DNA from: Neonectria sp. B-13
Taxonomy: Eukaryota; Ascomycota; Sordariomycetes; Hypocreales; Nectriaceae
NCBI GenBank assembly: GCA_002682825.1
Contig: NOKP01000081.1
Coordinates: 11,740 to 52,142 of the forward strand
Direction of reading: 5' to 3'
DNA: 40,403 bases
The first letter of the stretch is position 1, and each line of letters starts with the position of its first letter. The translations under genes and the position numbers were made by a program. Shown piece by piece: positions 1-8,861 of this stretch. Below the pieces are notes generated by a model. The model was not told the origin of the DNA, ran no database searches, and saw nothing but the letters and a program-made list of their open reading frames with translations.

Positions 1-2395
1 TGATGTTTTCGGTTAGGGGTATAGTTGGAAGAGATGGTGTGAGATCCATCCGTTTTGCGTTGGCTTCATCAGTTGGTTGCTCGGATGCAATTCGTTTTCT
101 CAGCAGGGATTTCTCATCGAACACGACGTTATTCGCAAAGAATATTCTTCCATCATCGTCGACTAAGGCGTAGTTTGTGCTCCCTTGATAGCCGAGGAGT
201 CGGCAGGGGATTGTCTTGTCGTCCATCTTCTTCCGTTTGGCTGAAGGCATTTTTGCAAAGCCTCGGCTGCCGATAACTCGGAGATGGGAGAGATCCGGCA
301 CTTCCTTGTGCCATGCTTCATAAGGTGTGATTTGACGACCCGAGGCTGGTGAGAGGTTTCGCACATATGCCATGGCTTTGAGGACGTATGGCCATAATTT
401 CTTTTCCAGCCCTGAATGGATGAGAGTTGTTGTGAGTTTCTCGAGTAGGACACGGTTTGCCACTTCAGCCACCCCGTTTTGTTCGTGCTGTTCGGTGGCA
501 GAGAAGATCATCTCAATAATCTTGTTTTCGCAGTAGAGAGTGAGTGTATCGGCTTGGTTTTCTCCCCCTCGATCGAGGCGAAGGTAACGGCAGCGACGGG
601 TTGGCGTCTCAGCTTGTTCAAGAAGTTTTTGAAAGCAGTTGCCAAATTCGGACTTTTGCCTAATCGGAAAGACCCAGGTCATTTTGGTGAAATCATCTAT
701 GAAGCAGGCCCAGTATCTATGGCCGTCGATGCCTTCGTCTGGGAAAGGGCCAGCGATATCGCCATGAAGGCTCTGCAGTGGTCTTGTTCCTTTTCGAATG
801 CATCCGCGATGGGGCTTTTCCTTCATGCGTCCTTTTACGCATGCTTCACAGACGTTGGAGTCAGATAGAGGAGTGATGCCCGTGGACATTCTCATGAGTC
901 GATGTAAGTTTTGTTCTCCCAAATGGCCGAGCCGGTCATGCCAGATCTGCAGTTTGGGGTCGCTGACGGAGTAGGCGGCCATAGCAGTGTGCAGTTGTTC
1001 ATCATCTTCGTCGATCACATATATACCGAATTTCCTAGTTGCGCTGAGGATAATTTTACCGTGGTTTGTAACGACAGCTCGTCCTTTTAGAAATAGAATA
1101 GTTGCTCCATCTTCCTCAAGGACTGAGACTGAGATGAGGTTGCAGTGAGCGCCTGGCACGTAGAGTGCCTTATGGAAGGTTGTCGTTCCCTTGGAATTGT
1201 TCCGTCTGGTTTTGAGGGTGTATGTGCCTTGCCCCTCAGGCAAAATGGCTGAGCCAGCTATGCCGTTGATGGCGGAGCCGGTGAATTTCTCGAGTGATGT
1301 AAAGTTCTGTCGATGGCAGAACGTGTGGGAGGAGGCGCCACTGTCCAATACGTGGATTCGCTCGAGTAGTTTGGATGGTTCTGATGCAGCCAGGCCAAAC
1401 TGGGGTTGAAAGGATAGAAATGCCGTGTTTAAGAAGGCGATGGCGGCAGTGTGATCCTCGTCAGGTTGCAGCGACGAGGAGTTCTCCTTTCTCTTCTCAA
1501 GCTTGGTTTCTCGTCGTTCACTCCGAAGTGCTCGTTTTCTCCTGAACTCCTCAAGAAGGTCGGGGTGTAAGCCAAAACATCCGGCCTTGTTGTGGCCTGG
1601 TTTGTTGCAGTGATCGCATGTTTGAGTCACTCGGCCTTTGCGAAGACCACGTGTTCTAGCCAGCAGAGCTGTTTGTTGTGTCTTCGCCTTTTCTCGTTGT
1701 TGAATGTTCATCTCCTCTTGCTCTGCGGCGGCAAGGGCGATTTCGAATGTGACGGCAGGTTTGGTTACTTCTCCGTTGGAGCCTCGTTCGGGTAGCAAGT
1801 TGTGGTTTTGGTAGAAAGCAGTGAGGAACACTTCGTATTCGGGGCCAAGTCCGGCTAGGAACTTATTGATGAATTGAGGCGTGCCGATTTTGCATGTCTC
1901 GTCTAGTTGCAAGAGTTCAGATTGAGCTTCTCGCAGCCTTTCCGCGAAGTTCATGACTCCCGAGCATTGGTCTAGGGTGAGGCTGTTGTATCGTTGATCG
2001 AGTTCTTGGAAAACCGCACTTCCCTTTGGTTTGAAGCGCTTCTCAAGCTCACTAAACATCTCCGTGACGGTCTCCTTGTCCTTTACCTGCTCCCTGGCGT
2101 TGTATCCAAGTCGATTGAGGACGGCTCCGCACGCGCGTTCCTGCTTGGAGAGCCAGTTGTCGATCTTTTCAACAGTCGCGGCGCTGGTGCCGGTGGGTTT
2201 GTCCTTGTTTCGTTTGAACAAGTCTCCGTATCCCGACATTGTGAGATGGTCCTTCATATCTCGGCTCCAGTTGATCCATCCGGCTGTTGATTCTAGTTTC
2301 GGGATGTTGGCTAGGTTGCCAAGTGTTCCAGTCGATTCCTTCGAGGCCGACATGCTTGAGGATGGATTCCTTGATGGCTGGACGAGAGAAGGCAT
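1..2395 (-). CDS. Ty1/copia retrotransposon Gag-Pol polyprotein, open to the left edge
   Basis: Translating the minus strand from the ATG at 2395 gives 798 codons with no stop to base 1, so the frame runs off the window; an in-frame TGA lies just upstream of the ATG. In order: a copia-type Gag domain (about residues 1-240), a CX2CX4HX4C zinc knuckle (CDHCNKPGHNKAGC, residues 260-273, bases 1618-1577), the aspartic protease DSGAS motif (residue 351), a GAG-pre-integrase region with IWHDRLGHLG (about 484), and the integrase core with D546, D608 (LRLDRGGE) and E644, an exact D-x61-D-x35-E spacing. Reverse transcriptase and RNase H would lie left of the window. Gag, protease and integrase in one frame, with integrase before RT, is the copia order. 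No RIP damage is visible, unlike the LINE at 6463, which suggests a young copy. Confidence 0.93.
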   Translation of the reverse strand, partial: MPSLVQPSRNPSSSMSASKESTGTLGNLANIPKLESTAGWINWSRDMKDHLTMSGYGDLFKRNKDKPTGTSAATVEKIDNWLSKQERACGAVLNRLGYNAREQVKDKETVTEMFSELEKRFKPKGSAVFQELDQRYNSLTLDQCSGVMNFAERLREAQSELLQLDETCKIGTPQFINKFLAGLGPEYEVFLTAFYQNHNLLPERGSNGEVTKPAVTFEIALAAAEQEEMNIQQREKAKTQQTALLARTRGLRKGRVTQTCDHCNKPGHNKAGCFGLHPDLLEEFRRKRALRSERRETKLEKRKENSSSLQPDEDHTAAIAFLNTAFLSFQPQFGLAASEPSKLLERIHVLDSGASSHTFCHRQNFTSLEKFTGSAINGIAGSAILPEGQGTYTLKTRRNNSKGTTTFHKALYVPGAHCNLISVSVLEEDGATILFLKGRAVVTNHGKIILSATRKFGIYVIDEDDEQLHTAMAAYSVSDPKLQIWHDRLGHLGEQNLHRLMRMSTGITPLSDSNVCEACVKGRMKEKPHRGCIRKGTRPLQSLHGDIAGPFPDEGIDGHRYWACFIDDFTKMTWVFPIRQKSEFGNCFQKLLEQAETPTRRCRYLRLDRGGENQADTLTLYCENKIIEMIFSATEQHEQNGVAEVANRVLLEKLTTTLIHSGLEKKLWPYVLKAMAYVRNLSPASGRQITPYEAWHKEVPDLSHLRVIGSRGFAKMPSAKRKKMDDKTIPCRLLGYQGSTNYALVDDDGRIFFANNVVFDEKSLLRKRIASEQPTDEANAKRMDLTPSLPTIPLTENI

Positions 2396-3220
2396 GGGAC
2401 GAGTGTAGGGTAGGTCGGTGTAGGGTAGGCTCGGGTGGATCTTCCCTCTTCAGCGTAGCGATGTCTCTTGCGAACGCGAGGCTTCTCGTCCTCGTCGTTG
2501 TCGATGATATCAGCAACGGATGCGTCAGAACTCCCACTGAATGTAACGTGGGTTTCGTCTGGTTCTGGTGAGGCAATTGATGCAATTCAGGCAACTTCAA
2601 GGCCCCAAATGTTGGTTGAACTCGCGTCTGAATGCGAGTCGTCGGTGTCGAAGTGGGTTGCCCTAGAACCTGTTGGAAGGACTAAGGGTTCACTTAGATC
2701 GTATGATGTCGCATATCGCCACCAGGTTCGTACGACCGATGTGAAACGCGGCTCGTGCCTGTCGTGTATCCGGTTTCACATCCGGTTTCACATCCGGCTT
2801 GTCGCATCAAGGACCCCAATCCTAATGACATGAGCTTAGATAGCTGTGCCCGAACACATGGCTGTTGAATTTCTTTTGTTCTTAGGACTCAAGACTTAGA
2901 GAGGACCACTCGAAGATGTAAGGTCTCAAAGGTCACGATGAGGAAAATGTTGCTTGCGGAGGAAACAAAACAAGGTCGGTTTCTAGAGCGGTCGAGCTCC
3001 CAAATTATAGTCGTATGAGGCCATCGTGAGGCCGAGTTTAGGGTGAAAATTTGCGCAAAGAATTTGGTCGAGAGGCTGGTGACGGATGAGGCCGGGAGGT
3101 GTGCAAAATCAGGCGCTTGATTCCTAAATAAGGTGGCTAGCAGTATTCGGTGAAAATTCGGGTAAGGTGTAATGAGTATCTTTGACGCAGTGGAAGGAGG
3201 CGATTAGACCTCGAGTTATA
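2396..3220 (-). mobile_element. Leader and probable 5' LTR of the copia element (outer end not resolved)
   Basis: This non-coding stretch precedes the copia Gag start. Read on the plus strand, TGTTGGTTGAAC begins at about 2610, which on the minus strand is an LTR end of the form ...CAACCAACA followed by the leader; this is the likely LTR/leader boundary. A 12 bp direct repeat (ATCCGGTTTCAC twice plus a half unit, 2768-2797) lies inside and could be a promoter or enhancer repeat. No matching outer LTR end with TG/CA could be found before 3220, so the far boundary is unknown. The partner LTR is outside the window, so LTR identity cannot be checked. Confidence 0.5.
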
Positions 3221-3583
3221 TTGGAAATCATGATCAAGAGGATACTCAACTGTAAGATGGCTTTCCGGGCTCATAACCTGTTGAAATGTGCACGTTGTAT
3301 TGGTTAAAGAAGAAGAAAACTAGCGCTACCCAGCGGAAGCTACTGACAAGAAGAACATTCACATCCTAGCCACCAATGGATCGGAATAGCCATTGATCCG
3401 TNTTGGAAATCATGATCAAGAGGATACTCAACTGTAAGATGGCTTTCCGGGCTCATAACCTGTTGAAATGTGCACGTTGTATTGGTTAAAGAAGAAGAAA
3501 ACTAGCGCTACCCAGCGGAAGCTACTGACAAGAAGAACATTCACATCCTAGCCACCAATGGATCGGAATAGCCATTGATCCGT
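3221..3583. repeat. 181 bp exact direct duplication flanking one N (assembly join)
   Basis: Bases 3221-3401 and 3403-3583 are identical, separated only by the N at 3402. The repeated block includes the first ~120 bp of a short LTR. A perfect repeat on both sides of a one-base gap is most simply two overlapping contig ends not merged by the assembler. The biological copy number is therefore probably one. Confidence 0.85.
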
Positions 3584-3600
3584 GACAACGGATCTCAACA
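3461..3600 (-). mobile_element. Short solo LTR (140 bp, TGTTGA...TCAACA)
   Basis: It starts TGTTGAAATG and ends GATCTCAACA, with the terminal TG/CA dinucleotides of an LTR. It shares its layout and several conserved blocks (ACTAGCGCTA, CATCCTAGCCACCAATGG, GGAATAGCCATTGATC) with the LTRs at 10153 and 17797, read in the opposite orientation. The flanks (TAACC and CTCCA) do not match, so no target-site duplication is visible. A truncated copy at 3279-3401 is the assembly duplicate. Strand is given opposite to the other two copies only to show relative orientation. Confidence 0.75.
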
Positions 3601-3624
3601 CTCCAAGTGTTCAGCATCCTATCT

Positions 3625-4318
3625 TCAGCAGCTGAAGCATGGTCTGTCAAGTTGAGGCTGTTCAATGTTAGTAGTCAACTCTGCTCTGGTTGCTCTCTGG
3701 GCTTGTCTTTTCGCCTTGCGGCCCATGGCGAAGCCGTCGTCTCGGGACGGAGCCCAGATCATCTTGACCCTGTTGTTTCCCTTTCCCAGTCGTTCGATGT
3801 GCTCATAGATCTGTCGGATGGTGCCCTGGCCAGACTGTTGTCGCGGTCGTGCGATCGCTTTCAGGGATGACTGGCTGCTTGATACCACGGTAAGCTCTCG
3901 GCATTGCAGTCCGTCAGGCATGCATCGTAATGCCATCGCTATCGCCTCCAGCTCTGCCGTGTATAGGTTCTGGTCGTCTCGCGAGCCGAGGGTGACCGAG
4001 TACCTGGCCACTAGCTTGTCTGCCTGGCCACTACCTTGTCTGCCTGGCCAGACGACCTGTGATTGATGATACCCCCCATGCCTACAAGATCTCCTCTGTC
4101 GGAAGCACTGGTCGCGATATATCGTTGGCACTATTGGCTGCTGCTATCGCCGCTTCACGGTCAGCTTCGCACACCACCGGCACACGGTCGTGCCACGGTG
4201 GTACCGCATAGGCTTGGATCGTTTCCATCCGCTTCATTCCGCCCTCTTCATGGCAATGGGGAAGAATGTGGCGTTTACAAGTGATGGCTAGACCGGTGGC
4301 CATGTCCCAGCATTCCAA
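3625..4318 (-). pseudogene. 3' end of a Tad-like LINE ORF2: RNase H domain remnant
   Basis: Read on the minus strand, 4318-4110 encodes the linker before RNase H (QAYAVPPWHDRVPVV...ANSAND) and 4050-3625 encodes the RNase H core (TLGSRDDQNLYTAELEAIAM, then WAPSRDDGFAMGRKAKRQA), the arrangement at the C-terminus of fungal Tad1-clade ORF2 proteins. The frame changes twice: once near 4120 and again at a 20 bp tandem duplication at 4001-4040, whose length is not a multiple of three. No reverse transcriptase domain precedes it in the window, so only the 3' end survives. It may come from the same family as the LINE at 6463, but the two fragments do not overlap and lie in opposite orientation. Confidence 0.82.
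4001..4050. repeat. 20 bp tandem duplication within the LINE remnant
   Basis: The units at 4001-4020 and 4021-4040 differ at two bases, and a 10 bp partial third unit follows. The extra unit shifts the RNase H frame, so it is a disabling lesion and not an ancestral feature. Confidence 0.75.
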
Positions 4319-4544
4319 TCAGCCCATCACGAACTCATCAGCCCCAATTTGAGTTTCCAAAAGGGGCTTGCTGTCTCAGTTGAGGCTCCGACAGCTCGGG
4401 TAAATTCCCTGGCTTCCCCCAGATCCCCCTTGGCCCCGATTTCTTTGCTTCCAAGTTCCCTGTCCGTCTTCCCCGGATCGTCCTCCCGCATCAGCACGCA
4501 TCTTCTGGCGATCTGTCGCGTCCACGTCACGTCACCGAAACCTC

Positions 4545-5767
4545 ATGGCCGGCGACGAGTCGGTCCTTCGGGACCCCAACGATTCCAAGGTGTCCATCGT
4601 CATTGGCAGCGCCGCCTTTCTCATGGCCACGTCGACGCTCATGGTGGTGCTGCGCGTCGTGAGCCGAGCCATGGTGAAGCAGTTTAGGCTGGACGACATG
4701 GCCGCTATCGCGTCTTTGGTAGGTTGACGGAACTTGCCGACGGGAATAAGAGTGCTAGTACTAACAATTCTCGGAAGTTGGCCATGATAGGTTGTGGTAC
4801 TGCGATAACATCAAGTTTGTCCCATGACGACTCAATCATCAGAAAACAACAGCTAACCAGCATCAGTGACTCGATTTGGTCTTGGAAGACATATTTCCAC
4901 AGTTTCTAGTGAAAATCTGATTCTCTACCTAAGGGTAAGCGCAGGTCAAGTTCCTCCAAGCAAAGTCGCATCTAACCTCGAATCCAGTGTTTTTGGGTGT
5001 CCGTTTTTTTCTACATGCTATCACTATTCTTCATCAAGATGTCATTTCTATTCAACTACTACCGCCTCCTATCCGCCTCCAAGCTGCGGCCCTACTGCAT
5101 CGGAGCAATGGTACTGATTGTACTCTGGGCCGGCGGCGTCTGCATCCTCGTCTTGGTTATGTGCGTTCCTCTTGCGGGCGTCTGGGACCCAATGGTTGAC
5201 GCGAAGTGCGTCCCACACATAACCATAATGTGGTGGTTTAACGGCGTTTTCAACTCCATCGGCGACCTGTTCATTCTGACGCTGCCAATTCCAGCTTTGT
5301 GGCGACTCCGGTTGCCGCGCCGACAGAAAGCCTACTTATTGTTCGTTTTTAGCCTCGGATTCCTGTGAGTTGAGCAATACGAAAGAAATCCCATCAGCGG
5401 ATATCACTAACGGAAAACACACAGGACTGTGGGCATTTCCATCGGGCGGATGCGATGGCTCAAGATGGACGCCGACATGACGTGGTGGAACGTCAACCCT
5501 GCGCTCTGGTCTCTCGGCGAGTTGACGTCTGCCATTTCTTGCTCCTGCCTGCCATTCTTCAAACCCTTAACTCTCCGCGTCAAATCCTGCATAAGTCGTG
5601 CCACTGCAGGCGATACTCACCCACAAATAACTGGCGGCGAAGGAGACGAGAAGTCTAATGCTCATTCGAGTGTCGGTGCTGGGCAAAAGGAGTTTATCCA
5701 AAATAGCAACCTGATGGTCAGCCTGGATGGGAGCCAGAACGAACTGGTAGAACCAGTATCGAAATAG
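4545..5767 (+). CDS. SAT4/PTH11-type fungal rhodopsin-domain integral membrane protein
   Basis: Proposed exons 4545-4722, 4791-4814, 4861-4934, 4988-5364 and 5425-5767 total 996 nt, i.e. 331 residues plus stop, with all phases compatible. Family marks: an N-terminal hydrophobic helix, RLDDMAAIASLV, FGLGRHIS, WVSVFFYMLSLFFIKMSFLF, a GVWDP...KC segment, WWFNGVFNSIGDLFILTLPI, and FLTVGISIGRM...WWNVNPALWSLGELTSA. These are the conserved positions of the fungal rhodopsin-like (SAT4) domain, a seven-helix plasma-membrane family that includes PTH11-like receptors; the hydrophilic C-tail (from about residue 270) is variable, as usual. Intron 1 has a TACTAAC branch site; its donor (GTTGAC) is weak and the 24 nt second exon is inferred, so this part is the least certain. 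The last two introns are clear. No stop or frameshift is needed, so the gene may be functional. Confidence 0.85.
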
Positions 5768-5809
5768 CAAGCAGTTCTTTTTACTTTGTCTTTCCACTTG
5801 TACAATAGA

Positions 5810-5956
5810 TATGGTCTCGAGGAGGGAGCCAATATCGAGTCAAAGGCCGGGAATGGTCAGACGCCGCTGTCGTATGCCGCCGAGAGTGGGCACAAGGCCG
5901 TCGTCAAGCTGCTGCAATCATATAAAGGTCAATCTTCATCAACTACACTCCCTTGA
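5810..5956 (+). pseudogene. Single ankyrin-repeat fragment
   Basis: After a splice-acceptor-like TACAATAG the plus strand reads NIESKAGNGQTPLSYAAESG followed by HKAVVKLLQ, one complete ankyrin repeat, then a short tail and TGA at 5954. It begins 42 bp after the SAT4-type stop codon. No start codon or second repeat is present, so it is the leftover of a larger ankyrin protein, or a lost 3' exon of something upstream. Assignment to the ankyrin family is firm; what it was part of is unknown. Confidence 0.7.
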
Positions 5957-6462
5957 CCTCCTCCCTGTTGAGACCGTGTGACTAAGGTGGTCCGATCTGC
6001 TGGTGGCTGGGATATGGATACTATGTAAGGAGCTGTGCTCCTCTCGGATATATGTAACTTAGAACTAACAACAACACAATCAACCCATTTTTGTTTTATC
6101 ACTCCCCACCCACCACGGGCTGTTAGGTACTCTTTATATACTACTCAGAGGTGGCATTGATGGGAATTGCTTAAGTTAATTCTTCAACGGAAGGCAAGAG
6201 TAATCATAACACACGGAAAGTGAAGTAACAGAGACAGACAGTTAATGCCTTGAGGACGCGCGAAGACACGAAAAGCCGCCGCCTTAATGGCCCACAATCA
6301 CTCGTCAGTCACGTAACTGACCAATCAAGTCCCACGCATTTTTTTCCCACGTGAATTACCACTTCACACCGCCTTCTCGCTCCAGCCTGTCCCCGCGCCT
6401 AAGCCACCTACACTAATTCAATAGGTTTTGAAAGAGACAATACACCATTAGTGGATGGTGAG

Positions 6463-6525
6463 ATAATCTTTATAATCTTTACAATCTTTACAATCTTTAC
6501 AATCTTTACAATCTTTACTGGCCTT
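6463..6525. repeat. 9 bp tandem repeat, seven units (ATAATCTTT/ACAATCTTT)
   Basis: Two ATAATCTTT units are followed by five ACAATCTTT units, immediately 5' of LINE ORF1. The period of nine keeps a frame open by chance on both strands (IFT and KDC repeats), which is not coding. It may mark the junction of the LINE with the host DNA. Confidence 0.85.
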
Positions 6526-6586
6526 GCGGCGAAGGTGGTTTGGAGAGCCAAGTGGGACGCGACGCAACGCGACGCGAAACGGCGAA

Positions 6587-8128
6587 ATGGACGCGGCTGC
6601 GGACAGCATCGTCCTGTCGCCCGAGGACCTCAGCCCTCGGGACTCTAACGCGCGCAAATCAGACCGACCGCGGAGACTGACGGCGAAAGGGATAGAGGAT
6701 TTGTCCGGTAAGGTTGGGGTAGTGATGCAAGCCCTGGTCTGCGAAATCCGCGATGAAACAATGAAACAAATGGCGAAGGCGCAGGAGGAAACGGTAAAAG
6801 AAATCACGAGTTCGCACGAGAGGATCATCGAGACTTTATGGAATGCGTGGAAAAAAGAGCAGCAGGCGCTGAAGCAAATGATTGAGGGCCAGGAGAAAGC
6901 GATCGGACAACTACAACGAGACATCCAGGGCATTCAGGCGCAAGCCGCATAGGAACGAAAGCTGATGCAGGAACAGATCGACGAGCTCAAACGAATGCGG
7001 TAGCACGCCTCAGGCGATAGCGAGCCTCTTCAAGCGCAAGCGGTTGGCGAGATCAAACGCATCCATGAAAAATTAGACACTATGGCGCAGCGCGCCGTAG
7101 CCGGCTCCGCCTAGACGAACCCCAGGCAGTCATTTGCAGACATAGCTCGTACCGGTATGCCACGAACGGAGGGGCAGAATGGCGGTGTTAGAGGTCCCGA
7201 GCCGGTATCATCACCTACGCCGCCGCTTTCATCCCCCGGAGAGGACCTGTTCTGCACGATAGACATCTCCGGAGCGGGCGACAATGACAGTCACAAGGCG
7301 CAGATTGGAGAGGTTCGACAGGCAATCGAGGCCGTTGTAAGGGCGAAAAGAAAGGACGAGAAATGGAGGTGCGCAGCGGTGATTAGAGGGGCTAGGAACG
7401 CCAACACCATCAAGGTGATCTGTAGAGACGAGGCGGAACTGCACATGGTCCGAGAAGCAGCACTGGGAGCAGACATGCCGGGGGCAAAGATCCTCAGAGA
7501 GCGGCTGTACCCGGTCAAGATTAACGGGCCTAATCGGTCGGCCGTTCTTGATTCGAACGACAACCTTCTAGCCGGGGTGACCGAGGCACTCGGCCAAGAA
7601 AATGAAGTGACGATAGCTAAGATGAACTGGCTCAGCGATAAGGGGAACGGCAAGGCCTACGGGTCGATGGTGGTTTATATGACGAAGGAGAGCAATGCAA
7701 GGAGGCTCTTGGAGGACAAGTACTTTCACCTCGGAAGAGAACCGGCGAGGACCAGCGTGTTCGAGTCTAAAGCCGGTATGGTACAATACTATAACTACTG
7801 GGGGCTAGGCCACAAGGCATTCGTCTGCAAAGAAGCGCAAAGATACGGTAGATACGCAGAGCGAGGACACTGCCATGGAAAATGCGAGGCACCAGAGCCA
7901 ATATGCATATCATGCGAAGGACGGCACGAATCATTCCGCCGAGCATGTCGATTGCGACAGATGCAAGGAGATAAGCACTGGGCTACAAGTATACCAACTG
8001 AACGTGCGGAAGAACGACAAGGTGCATCTGAGTATAATGAACGACCAAGGCCTCCGAGACTACATAGCGTTGGCGGTAGTAGAGCCATGGGCATGCACAA
8101 TCGAGGGACAGGTGATAACGGCGCCTAA
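6587..8128 (+). pseudogene. LINE ORF1 (Gag-like) with three amber codons and a broken zinc knuckle
   Basis: One frame runs from the ATG at 6587 to the TAA at 8126 (513 codons), interrupted by TAG at 6950, 7001 and 7112. The N-terminal part is a coiled-coil-like stretch rich in Glu, Gln and Lys; the middle is the RNA-binding region of Tad-type ORF1 proteins; the C-terminal part has the knuckle layout GLGHKAF.CKEAQR..R.AE.GH...C. The expected CX2C pairs at about 7788-7800 and 7848-7860 read Y-X2-Y in both cases. TGC to TAC and CAG to TAG are both CpA to TpA changes on one strand or the other, the RIP signature. The C-terminus overlaps the start of ORF2 in another frame. Confidence 0.82.
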
Positions 8129-8440
8129 CCACCACAGTAACTAGACGAAGATAATCCCCACCAAGACGCGTGAGCCGCGTGCGTCGCGATGGCCGATCCG
8201 CAGCATGCTCTGGACACGGAGGGACTTGGGTCCCGATCCCATCGTCAGACCTGACGGCAGCGATCATCAGGTTCTCCGAGAGAGACGTGCTGGTCATATC
8301 GGTATATGTAGAGGGGAGGAACGAGCAGGCCCTCGAAGTCGCGATGGGACAGCTGCACACGGCGATTGCGGAGTTCCATAATAGGCCCGGTAGAAGAACT
8401 GACGTGATCTTGGTAGGGGATTTCAATCTAATGGCTACTA
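7970..8440 (+). pseudogene. LINE ORF2, endonuclease (EEP) N-terminus, truncated
   Basis: The frame starting near 7970 reads QVYQLNVRKNDKVHLSIMND, the usual start of Tad-like ORF2 endonucleases, then meets TAG at 8142 where the family has Trp (TGG to TAG). The frame shifts near 8230 and continues with SDLTAAIIRF, SVYVEGRNEQ and RRTDVILVGDFN; GDFN (8416-8427) is the catalytic D-x-N motif of exonuclease-endonuclease-phosphatase domains. Similarity ends just after GDFN. It cannot make a functional endonuclease. Confidence 0.78.
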
Positions 8441-8457
8441 AAAGTCATTGGTATTGC

Positions 8458-8861
8458 AGTATGGATCAAAACAGTCGAGCTCTAACATGAAGGACGGCAC
8501 GCTCAGCGGTGCCCGCTTTGACGGCTCTGTCGGAAGCAACCCTATTCACCGTGCTCACATTACCTCGCTCGGAAGCCCAAATGGTCATTCCTATCACGCC
8601 GGACCTGCGGCTCGTCATACACTTCATTTGCATGGCTCCTTTAGCCCTCCTTCGGCTGCGTCGACACCCAAGGATGCTTTTCGTCCCAGCAGCACATCGC
8701 CAATTCCGAGACCTTCGGCCACGGTAAGGTCCGCTTCACCTGCCTTCATGACGTTTGATGGCACGCCGTCCAACGACCTGTCCTACCACGACCAACAACA
8801 GATGATAGATCGGTTTCCTTGGGCGGGCGATGGACACGCAGCCACAGTGATCCGAGGATAG
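8458..8861 (+). pseudogene. Unidentified Ser/Pro-rich exon-like fragment
   Basis: Right after the LINE breaks off, a splice-acceptor-like TTGGTATTGCAG precedes an open stretch of about 134 codons ending at 8861. Its composition (SFSPPSAASTPKDAFRPSS, then a less biased tail) looks like a low-complexity region of a fungal protein, not random sequence. No domain is recognised and no start codon context is convincing. It may be a captured or displaced exon. Confidence 0.35.

Larger units (their letters stand above)
6463..8440 (+). mobile_element. Tad-like non-LTR retrotransposon, 5' portion only
   Basis: This contains ORF1 (6587-8128) and the start of ORF2 with its endonuclease (about 7970-8440). 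The element stops inside the endonuclease domain, so reverse transcriptase and RNase H are missing here. Loss of the 3' half is the reverse of ordinary LINE 5' truncation and points to later deletion or replacement; unrelated sequence begins at about 8445. Confidence 0.8.

Noticed and set aside
55..868. Plus-strand frames over the copia region
   Set aside because: They are antisense to the continuous copia Gag-Pol frame, which has strong domain support.
2610..3600. The 140 bp LTR at 3461 as the outer LTR end of the copia element at 1-2395
   Set aside because: The inner LTR end seen at ~2610 (TGTTGGTTGAAC) differs in sequence from this LTR family, so they are most likely unrelated.
6451..6933. 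Open frames on both strands through the 9 bp repeat (IFT and KDC repeats)
   Set aside because: The period of nine keeps frames open by chance; the minus-strand frame is antisense to LINE ORF1.
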